From positions 124,001-188,000 of the forward strand of contig JAKVKP010000003.1 in assembly GCA_022484805.1 (NCBI GenBank): a stretch of 64,000 bases of DNA. The letters run 5' to 3'. Shown piece after piece: positions 45,401-53,655 of the stretch. The stretch's first letter is position 1; every line of letters begins with the position of its first letter. Origin of the DNA: Streptococcaceae bacterium (GTDB lineage Bacteria; Bacillota; Bacilli; Lactobacillales; Streptococcaceae). The notes beneath the pieces are model-generated. The model did not search any database. It had not been told where the DNA came from and saw only the letters and a list, made by a program, of their open reading frames with translations. Both the position numbers and the translations under genes were made by a program.

Positions 45401-45929
45401 CACCCCGAATCGCAAATTCACCAGGAGTTGCAACTAAATTTTCACGCTTATAACCTAAATTGACTAAATTTTGTGATAAAAGCTGATGCTCAAATTCATG
45501 ACCAGTCTTAAATAAAATATGTGCCTGACGCCAATCCTCAGCTGATGCCAGACGTTTTTTTAAGCCCATGACTGGTGAAATGACAATCCCTGGTTGACCG
45601 CTGCTTAAAAAATCTAAAACCTCAACCCGTGCTGCACGACGTTCAGGTGAGGCAAAAGCAAATTCAGCAACAACTGCTTCGTCTGCAAAAAAGGTATAAA
45701 CTTGATTTTCACCGATAAGACCCGCTAAATCATCGGCGAGTTGCGTGGCTGCCAATTGATTTTTGACCACAACTAGCATCTGCCTTGGGAAGCTCTCATA
45801 GGCCGCTGCAATGGCAAGCGTTTTTGACGTACCAACTAAACCAGTTAACAGCTGGCGATTGGTTCGTTCAAAATTTCGTAGCCACTGTGTTATTTTTTCA
45901 TTCTTTGCAAATATTTCAACTAAATTCAT
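42414..45929 (-). CDS. mfd: Mfd, transcription-repair coupling factor
   Basis: 1171-residue ATP-dependent translocase that removes stalled RNA polymerase and recruits UvrA. Seen: UvrB-like N-terminal module, RNAP-interacting domain ([24 protein letters not shown]), helicase Walker A [16 protein letters not shown], DEEQ box ([14 protein letters not shown]), [19 protein letters not shown] and the C-terminal D7 domain. Starts 3 nt after pth. Confidence 0.97.
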   Translation of the reverse strand: [1171 protein letters not shown]

Positions 45930-45932
45930 TTT

Positions 45933-46505
45933 TCACCCGTTATACTTATTCATTAAATTAATAAAGTCATCCTTCTTAGTGTAATCCTCCGCGGCAGTAG
46001 CTGCTTTAATAATCGCAGCCTGAATAAATTCCTGATCCCTTTTGGCAAAGCTTGAGAGAACATAATTCACTACTTTTTCTTTACTATGCTCTGGACGGCC
46101 AATACCAATTTTAATACGATCAAAGGCGTTGGTTCCAATTGCGGCGATAATATCCTTAATGCCATTATGACCACCAGCGGAGCCTTTTTGTCTGAGGCGG
46201 AGCCGCCCAATTTCACTATCTAAGTCGTCATAAATGACCAATAAATTTTCTTTAGGAATGTTAAAGTAAGTCAATAAGCCACCAACCGCCTTGCCTGAAG
46301 CATTCATAAAAGTGGTTGGTTTAACTAGGTAGACTTTTTCACCATTTTGAAAATAAAAGGCGACATCTGCTTGAAAAGTTTTATCCCGCTTAAATGTAAG
46401 GCCTTGCGCTCGAGCAATTTCATCAACTACCATAAAGCCAATATTATGCTTTGTATCTTGATACTTATCACCAGGATTACCTAATCCAACAATCATTATT
46501 GCCAT
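45933..46505 (-). CDS. pth: Pth, peptidyl-tRNA hydrolase
   Basis: Recycles tRNA from prematurely released peptidyl-tRNA. 190 residues. Seen: VGLGNPGDKYQDTKHNIGFMVVDEIA with the catalytic His, KPTTFMNASGKAV, VIYDDLDSEIGRLRLRQKGSAGGHNGIKDI. The ATG at 46505 has GAGGA 8 nt upstream; a GTG five codons earlier overlaps the ribosome site. First gene of the pth-mfd-yabM-rqcP-divIC series. Confidence 0.96.
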   Translation of the reverse strand: MAIMIVGLGNPGDKYQDTKHNIGFMVVDEIARAQGLTFKRDKTFQADVAFYFQNGEKVYLVKPTTFMNASGKAVGGLLTYFNIPKENLLVIYDDLDSEIGRLRLRQKGSAGGHNGIKDIIAAIGTNAFDRIKIGIGRPEHSKEKVVNYVLSSFAKRDQEFIQAAIIKAATAAEDYTKKDDFINLMNKYNG

Positions 46506-46688
46506 TTGAAAATTCCTCACATTATCTATTTATAAAGCTATCGTAAACGCAGAAAAACGCACAAATGATTTTGTGCTTAGAAAATATTATTGCGATTTAT
46601 GATAAAGCAATTGATATTCCATAATGTCACTATTATAGCAAAAATAGCAATATAACAAAATTAATTACTTTAATTTTAATAAAAAATA

Positions 46689-46735
46689 AACCTTTATTGA
46701 CAATATCGATGACTAAGACATTATTAATAAAGGTT
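46689..46735 (-). terminator. Terminator of the thiamine ECF operon
   Basis: Perfect 10-bp stem AACCTTTATT / AATAAAGGTT with a 27-nt loop, then TATTTTTTATT on the minus strand. The rest of the 258-nt gap before pth shows nothing else clear. Confidence 0.65.
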
Positions 46736-46763
46736 ATTTATTATTATCTTTTTAATTAAGCTT

Positions 46764-47414
46764 TCAAAATAAAAGCAGTAAGTTAGCGATAATTAGAATT
46801 AATAGAATGACAATTAAACCAAACTTAGAATGTAGATAATGACATTGGTGTGTTCGCTTTTGACCTTCAACAAATCCCCTAGAATAAATTGCTTCTGTAT
46901 ATTGCTCTCGAAAGGAAAATGCACTTAGAATGGTTTTTAAATAAATCATCGGCGAATAGAAATGTAATTTTTTACCTCTCAGGATGCTCGCTTCATTTAA
47001 ATTAACTACTTCAGCTTTTAATTCGGGAAAAGCATGGATGACCACCATAATACCGTAAACAAAATTTGAGGGCAGCTTCTTTTGTTCTAAAACTAATAAT
47101 AATTCTTCTAAATCAATACCGACGGAGAAAACAACGCCTAAAATTGCAAAAGCAAAAGTTCGAAGCACCATTAAAAATGCTAAATCCTGATTGGTACCAT
47201 GAAGCACAATTGACCAGTAGGTCCCAAGGGCAGGCAAAATTGGTAGACAAAGTGCGACTATAATTGCGCTAAATTTCTTCAATACTAATAAATAAAGCAA
47301 GGCGCAAAAAATGACAAACCAATTCATCAAAGTTGATTGGGTAAATGAAAGCTCCAAGGCTAAAATAAAAATTAAAATCGTTAGCCACAGCACGTTGGTT
47401 TTTTTATATATCAT
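46764..47414 (-). CDS. ECF transporter T component (EcfT/YkoC-like)
   Basis: 216-residue integral membrane protein, CbiQ/EcfT family: several membrane helices and the coupling helix with an Ala-Arg-Gly-like motif (NEASILRGKKL and EAIYSRGF), which dock to the ATPases. Start: ATG at 47414, 5 nt after GGAGG; it overlaps the ATPase gene end by 11 nt. Third gene of the TPP-riboswitch operon, so it most likely serves thiamine or HMP uptake. Confidence 0.9.
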   Translation of the reverse strand: MIYKKTNVLWLTILIFILALELSFTQSTLMNWFVIFCALLYLLVLKKFSAIIVALCLPILPALGTYWSIVLHGTNQDLAFLMVLRTFAFAILGVVFSVGIDLEELLLVLEQKKLPSNFVYGIMVVIHAFPELKAEVVNLNEASILRGKKLHFYSPMIYLKTILSAFSFREQYTEAIYSRGFVEGQKRTHQCHYLHSKFGLIVILLILIIANLLLLF

Positions 47415-48768
47415 CAATTCCTCCCACTTGATCATTGGCTTCAGTCACTAACTTTTGACCGCTTAATTCAATATGAAATTGACTAACCTGACAGAGTGGC
47501 GCTAAGCGATGAGAAACAATTAAAAAATCTTGATATTCAGCTTTTTCTTGAATCCATCCAACAAAGTATTGGCACGCTCGCTCGTCCAAACCAGTAAACG
47601 GCTCGTCCAACAGTAAAAATGATAAGTCTAAACTCAACATACTAATCAATTGGACCATCTTCTTTTGTCCTTCACTTAAATGATATAAGCTGTAGTCTAG
47701 CTTGTCGGATAGACCGAGAAATTTTATCGCTTCATCTTGTTTTTGTCGAGCCATATCACTTATATTTTGATTGAAATCAAATTCATCCTTTGGTGTGAGC
47801 CCAACAAATTGTTTTTCAGCATCTTGAACTGCTAAAGTCAACTTGCGATAAAGTCGTTTTGTTTTTCGTAGCTTCTGACCATTAAATATCATTCTTCCTT
47901 GATATTTTTGACGTTGAACAATCGCTTTCAATAATGTTGATTTACCCGAACCATTATCCCCAGTCAACGTTGTAATACCACGATTCAACACAGTATCAGT
48001 AGCGTCAATTAAAACCCGACTATCATTTTTAATAGTAACCGCTTTCAACTCTAAAAATGGCACCTGACTTGACATTTTTTGGGTCAAGGAATAGCTTGTC
48101 GGAGCAGTAATCAAGGTGTTTAGTGGTTGTTCTTTCAAATAACCATCTTCTAGCGTAATTAAATGATCTATCACATCTTGGTAGCCTACCAAATCATGAT
48201 CTGAAACCACAATCGTCTTACCCCTATCTCTTAATTCAGCAAGTAAATGAATCAACTGATGGCGTGATTTAAGATCAATACTGGCAAATGGCTCATCTAA
48301 TAATAAAACATTAGCATCCATCGCAATCAGAACGGTCAAGGCTGCACGTTGCTTTTCACCACCTGAAAGCTGTTCTAATGGTCTATCTAATAAATCACCT
48401 GTTCCAATTTGCACGACTGCCTCACTCAACCGACTGTCAATTTCATCAGCTGGGTACCTGAGATTTTCTAAAGCAAAAATAATTTCACGTCGCAGAGTTC
48501 GCATTGTAAATTGCTGATTCGGATTCTGAAAGACAAATCCAACTAGCTTACATTTTGAATTTTGATATAATTCTGGTGCAATGCTAATTTGACCAGAATA
48601 GGTCAAGTCAGAAAAACCAGCAATTAACTTAAATAGTGTTGATTTGCCACAACCACTATCACCAACTAGGAGTGAAAACTGATTGGCTTCAAAACTAAAA
48701 TTTAAATTTTCAAAAATAATCGTCGATTGGCGCTTAAAGGATAGACTGGTCAGCTTAATACCATTCAT
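47404..48768 (-). CDS. ECF transporter ATPase with two fused ABC domains (YkoD-like)
   Basis: 454 residues with two nucleotide-binding domains. Domain 1: Walker A GDSGCGKST near residue 35, LSGGEKQR, Walker B VLLLDEP. Domain 2: GDNGSGKST near residue 271, LSEGQKKM, FLLLDEPFTGLD. The fused layout matches the YkoD subunit of the YkoEDC thiamine/HMP system. Overlaps ykoE-like gene by 4 nt (ATGA). Confidence 0.93.
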   Translation of the reverse strand: MNGIKLTSLSFKRQSTIIFENLNFSFEANQFSLLVGDSGCGKSTLFKLIAGFSDLTYSGQISIAPELYQNSKCKLVGFVFQNPNQQFTMRTLRREIIFALENLRYPADEIDSRLSEAVVQIGTGDLLDRPLEQLSGGEKQRAALTVLIAMDANVLLLDEPFASIDLKSRHQLIHLLAELRDRGKTIVVSDHDLVGYQDVIDHLITLEDGYLKEQPLNTLITAPTSYSLTQKMSSQVPFLELKAVTIKNDSRVLIDATDTVLNRGITTLTGDNGSGKSTLLKAIVQRQKYQGRMIFNGQKLRKTKRLYRKLTLAVQDAEKQFVGLTPKDEFDFNQNISDMARQKQDEAIKFLGLSDKLDYSLYHLSEGQKKMVQLISMLSLDLSFLLLDEPFTGLDERACQYFVGWIQEKAEYQDFLIVSHRLAPLCQVSQFHIELSGQKLVTEANDQVGGIDDI

Positions 48769-49328
48769 TTAGCACTCACAGCTAATTGCTGCACTTTTTG
48801 ATAAAGCTTCATGATTGTTGAAACTAATACCACACCAAAAAATAACACTGAAATAAAACGAACACAAAATAAAGCAATAACCATACCAAAGTCGTATGCA
48901 GTATACATTCTGAAATACTCATAAATAAAGCTAAAAACAGTTGTACCAATTGCGGCATAGAATAAAGCTACTTTATCAAAGCGCTTATATTTGGTAATAA
49001 AAAAGCCAAATTCTGTACCTAAACCTTGAACTAAGCCCGAAATTAAAACGGCAGGGCCAAAGTATGAACCATAAAGCATTTCGGCCAGCGCTGCTAGTAA
49101 TTCACCTAATGTTGAGCTACCCTTTTTAGGAATTAAAATACCCGCAACAGGCGCAGCCATTGTCCACATACCAAATAAAATTTCATTGGCAAACGGTGAG
49201 AGACCAAATGGCGTTAAAAATGCCTCCAATGCAACGTATAAATAACCCGCAATCATAAAAACGCCACCAAATAAAAATGCAATTAATCCTAATAAAACAA
49301 CATCTTGTAACATCCAACCTTTTTTCAT
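48765..49328 (-). CDS. ykoE: ECF substrate-binding (S) component, YkoE type
   Basis: 187-residue membrane protein with about six helices (LQDVVLLGLIAFLFGGVFMIAGYLYVALEAFLTPFGLSPFANEILFGMW is characteristic of YkoE). Probably binds thiamine or its HMP moiety. Start: the ATG at 49328 is 9 nt after GGGAG; an in-frame ATG 21 nt upstream overlaps it. First gene after the TPP riboswitch, so the operon is off when TPP is plentiful. Confidence 0.93.
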   Translation of the reverse strand: MKKGWMLQDVVLLGLIAFLFGGVFMIAGYLYVALEAFLTPFGLSPFANEILFGMWTMAAPVAGILIPKKGSSTLGELLAALAEMLYGSYFGPAVLISGLVQGLGTEFGFFITKYKRFDKVALFYAAIGTTVFSFIYEYFRMYTAYDFGMVIALFCVRFISVLFFGVVLVSTIMKLYQKVQQLAVSAK

Positions 49329-49446
49329 CAAAAAAAGCTCCCTTCGCATTCTTTGTACATAGAATCAAAAGGGGCTAATCAGGCCAGTATATTATTTCAA
49401 GCAAAATAAAAAGCGATTATTCATCACTATTATTGAACTCTACGAT

Positions 49447-49523
49447 CAACATTTTCCTTCGATGGTCCTAACCATATCAGGTTCAATGGGTATAATCTCA
49501 GCTTAACAGCACCCCAAATGTTT
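49447..49523 (-). promoter_or_regulatory. TPP riboswitch (THI element)
   Basis: Minus strand shows all conserved blocks in order: GGGGTGC, GCTGAGA, ATACCC, TGAACCTGAT, then GGTTAG...ACC and CGAAGGAAAATG, closed by P1 pairing ACATTT / AAATGT. Located about 120 nt before the YkoE-type gene. I see no strong terminator between it and the gene, so control may act on translation or through a weak hairpin. Confidence 0.97.
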
Positions 49524-49710
49524 CATGATGTACAGTCGCATTTTAACACAGATCTAAGCAAATCACAATATCTATTAATATTAATTATTGACTATTTCTG
49601 TTATAATTGAAAATGTATGAATAATCTGTAAAGTAGAATATTAGTTTAGTTTAAATTAAAACTGTTAGTAACCAATTTTTTCAATTAATTTTCAATCTGT
49701 TGCAATTTTA

Positions 49711-49724
49711 AGAAAACGTTTTCT
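49711..49724. promoter_or_regulatory. Catabolite response element (cre) upstream of ldh
   Basis: AGAAAACGTTTTCT is a perfect 14-bp palindrome that fits the CcpA cre consensus (WTGAAARCGYTTWCW, flanks imperfect). It lies about 118 nt before the ldh ATG, upstream of the likely promoter, the position from which CcpA activates lactate dehydrogenase genes in lactococci. A Rex-like half-site TTGTGA is at 49753-49758. Confidence 0.65.
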
Positions 49725-49798
49725 GTAATTTTTTTGATTTTTTTCATACTTTTTGTGACAATATGTTATGGAAATGTTAGAATATTTACGGTTAATGA

Positions 49799-50806
<1,008 letters not shown>

Positions 50807-50822
50807 AGATAATCATCTCAAA

Positions 50823-50993
50823 GTCAAATTGGACTGATTTGACAAAAAAGATAAAAATGAATGTTTGGTAGTCGTCTTCGGACGACTACCTTTTTGTATT
50901 ACTCAAGCATACTTTGCATGCCGTAGTTTTAGAAATTTCTCTAGCTTACGCTTCATGCCATGCGAATAATCCAATCTTTCTCGGAAAGATTGG
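50823..50993 (+). repeat. Dispersed structured intergenic repeat, copy B (downstream of ldh)
   Basis: Begins 16 nt after the ldh stop. Same 171-nt length as copy A (14671-14841) read in gene direction, sharing the 19-nt core TCAAATTGGACTGATTTGA, a hairpin at the same place, the block ACTCAAGCATACTTTGCATGC (A copy: GCTTGCTTTGTATGC) and the end block. In this copy the hairpin is the ldh terminator and the end block forms a perfect 10-bp hairpin at 50971-50993. The rest of the 385-nt gap holds only the ftsK terminator. Confidence 0.7.
50867..50895 (+). terminator. Terminator of ldh with TTCG tetraloop
   Basis: Perfect 10-bp stem GGTAGTCGTC / GACGACTACC closed by a TTCG loop, followed by TTTTTG. 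It lies inside repeat copy B. Confidence 0.92.
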
Positions 50994-51115
50994 ACAGAAA
51001 TATTTATCAGTCCACTTTATTATAAAACGAGATAATCTCAAAATGAGTTGGGCCTCGTGCACAGCACTTTTTTGCTAGTTAAGTAGTTGGCATGCAGTAT
51101 ATTTCAATTTCAACA

Positions 51116-51154
51116 CATCAAAAAAGTAGCCATCCAATGACTACTTTTTTGATG
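51116..51154. terminator. Terminator of ftsK
   Basis: Perfect 14-bp stem (51116-51129 with 51141-51154), loop 11 nt; the A/T-rich arm supplies a T-run on either strand. 37 nt beyond the ftsK stop. Confidence 0.8.
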
Positions 51155-51191
51155 ATTTATCCAAATTTTTAAACTAAAGGTTAAGCTATTT

Positions 51192-53456
51192 TTATTCCGT
51201 TTCCTCTTCTTTGACAACCAGCACTTCTCTTGGCTTCGTGCCAACTGCTGGGCCAATCACACCAGCCTGCTCTAATTCGTCCATTAGACGCGTTGCACGA
51301 TTAAAGCCTGTTCCGAGTCGGCGCTGTAGCATTGAAGCGCTAGCTTTTTGTGCCTCGATTACCATCGCCTTCGCATCCTCAAACAGCTCGTCTTGTCCCG
51401 ATGCTTCCTTACTATCACTCGTTTCAATTTCTTCTGGTTCAAAATGTTCGACATATTCAGCCTCACTTTGATTTTTGATAAAAGTTACGATATTTTCAAC
51501 TTCTGCATCAGATAAAAAGGCACCCTGAATTCGAATTGGATGGTTCTTATCAATTGGCTTAAAGAGCATATCTCCTCGACCGAGTAATTTTTCAGCACCA
51601 TTCATATCTAAAATCGTTCTGGAATCTATCCCACTTGAAACAGCAAATGCCATTCGGCTTGGCACATTGGCCTTAATCAAGCCTGAGATGACATCAGTTG
51701 AAGGTCGTTGAGTTGCCAAAATCATGTGAATACCGGCAGCGCGAGCCTTTTGTCCAAGCCTAATAATCGCATCTTCAACTTCCTTACTAGCAACCATCAT
51801 TAAATCTGCTAATTCATCAACAATCACCACAATCAATGGTAAATTTTCTAAAATTTCGTCTGATTTTTGAGATTCAAGCATTTTTTCTTGATAACCGGCT
51901 AAATTACGAACGCCAAGTATACTAAATAATTCATAACGTCGTTCCATCTCCTCAACCACCTTTTGCAAAGCACGCGCGGCTTTTTTAGGATTAGTCACTA
52001 CTGGTGTTAATAAATGAGGAATATCATTATATACAGATAATTCAACCATCTTTGGATCGACCATCATAAATTTAACCTGAGAAGGTTTAGCTTTCATTAA
52101 AATGCTGGTAATAATTCCATTAATTGCCACTGATTTCCCTGAACCAGTTGAGCCAGCAACTAATAAATGTGGCATCCTCGTTAAATCAAAGCTTCTCACA
52201 TTCCCTTCAATGTCACGACCTAGCGGTACCTCTAATAGATAACTACTTGAAAGTGCAGCCTCGGCAACCTCTCTAAAGGAAACCGTCATTGAGGTTTGGT
52301 TGGGAATCTCAATGCCAACTAAGCTTTTCCCAGGGATTGGTGCTTCAATTCGAATGTCACTCGTTCCTAAGGCAAGCGACAAATCTTTAGCAAGATTTTC
52401 GAATTTATTGACCCGCATACCAAGTGGCAATTTCAATTCATATTGCGTCAATGAAGGGCCAATTTTAGTGTCAACAATTTGAATGCCATCAATATTAAAT
52501 GCCTTAAAAGTATCCAAAAGAACCTGTTCACGATTACGCGCACGATGACGTTCACCATTTTGACTCTGCGCAGGTACCTTCTTCAATAAGCTAATTGGCG
52601 GTAACTCATAATTTGCATCATCTTCTGATGCCATTCCCGAAAAATGTTCCAAATCTTCAGTGGCTTCTGAAATATTAGCATCTGCATCAGCTTCATTCAG
52701 CTTCAAGTCATCAACACTATCAGCCAGCTTGACTGGTTCGTCCGAGAAAGGTTGATATGATGGCAAAGGTTGCTCGTCCAATAATTTTTCGTCCGAATCA
52801 ACAATTTTTTCTACTATATCATCCTTCACAGGACGTGCCTTTTTGACCTTTGGCGCCTTTTTAGGTCGATTGCGCCACTTCTCTAGCCATTCCATCATAT
52901 TACTAATCGAAATCGGTAGCATCATAAATAAGCCAACGAGCATTCCAATAATGGCAATAACAATACTGCCAACCGTATCAAATAAAAAATGTGTTGCACT
53001 ATAAATAATAGCACCAATTAGTCCGCCACCCAAATTTGTCACAGTTTTTAATGCAGTAAAATCATTTAGCCATAAATTGAAGGTATGACCAATAATACTT
53101 TGGTTTTGATTAGCTAATCCTAAATATAAGATTGACTGATACATCAAAATACTGGACAGATAAACAATTAACGTTCCCTTCCAAATATGACGATTATTTT
53201 TTAAAAGGTCCGTTTGACGAAATAAAATAATACTTAATAAAATAATACTTAACATTGCCAAAATTATCGCAGATTCTCCAACAATTAAACGTAATAGGTT
53301 ATAGACCACTATACCAACAAAGCCAACTTTGAAAATGCCAGCGATCAAAATTAAAATCATCGTAATGGTGATTATTATGGAACGAATCTTTGCTTCACGC
53401 GCTAATTCTTTTTTTGTTTTTCTTCTTGTTGATTTTGTTCTCGTTCGTTTCGCCAT
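51192..53456 (-). CDS. ftsK: FtsK/SpoIIIE DNA translocase
   Basis: Septal DNA pump that clears chromosome ends during division. 754 residues: four to five N-terminal membrane helices (about 25-190), acidic linker, RecA-like motor with Walker A GSTGSGKSVAING and Walker B VVIVDELADLMM, and C-terminal winged-helix gamma domain (SMLQRRLGTGFNRATRLMDELEQAGVIGP) that reads orienting sequences. GAGGTG lies just before the ATG. A single-gene unit. Confidence 0.96.
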   Translation of the reverse strand: MAKRTRTKSTRRKTKKELAREAKIRSIIITITMILILIAGIFKVGFVGIVVYNLLRLIVGESAIILAMLSIILLSIILFRQTDLLKNNRHIWKGTLIVYLSSILMYQSILYLGLANQNQSIIGHTFNLWLNDFTALKTVTNLGGGLIGAIIYSATHFLFDTVGSIVIAIIGMLVGLFMMLPISISNMMEWLEKWRNRPKKAPKVKKARPVKDDIVEKIVDSDEKLLDEQPLPSYQPFSDEPVKLADSVDDLKLNEADADANISEATEDLEHFSGMASEDDANYELPPISLLKKVPAQSQNGERHRARNREQVLLDTFKAFNIDGIQIVDTKIGPSLTQYELKLPLGMRVNKFENLAKDLSLALGTSDIRIEAPIPGKSLVGIEIPNQTSMTVSFREVAEAALSSSYLLEVPLGRDIEGNVRSFDLTRMPHLLVAGSTGSGKSVAINGIITSILMKAKPSQVKFMMVDPKMVELSVYNDIPHLLTPVVTNPKKAARALQKVVEEMERRYELFSILGVRNLAGYQEKMLESQKSDEILENLPLIVVIVDELADLMMVASKEVEDAIIRLGQKARAAGIHMILATQRPSTDVISGLIKANVPSRMAFAVSSGIDSRTILDMNGAEKLLGRGDMLFKPIDKNHPIRIQGAFLSDAEVENIVTFIKNQSEAEYVEHFEPEEIETSDSKEASGQDELFEDAKAMVIEAQKASASMLQRRLGTGFNRATRLMDELEQAGVIGPAVGTKPREVLVVKEEETE

Positions 53457-53603
53457 TATTTCACCTCGATAAAAATTATAACACAGTCTATAAACTCAAA
53501 AAAGACGAAAGGCTACGGTAAAATTGATGTTTTTTAAATTTATCATTTATTAATTCGGTTATCTTATCAGCTGAATGAAAAGACTTATTTTAAGCTAAAA
53601 AAA

Positions 53604-53629
53604 CAAAGCACCCACGTTGGAGTGCTTTG
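53604..53629 (-). terminator. Terminator of adhE
   Basis: Stem CAAAGCAC / GTGCTTTG (53604-53611, 53622-53629), followed on the minus strand by TTTTTTT. Confidence 0.85.
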
Positions 53630-53655
53630 CATATCAGAAACGATTAGCTTAACAA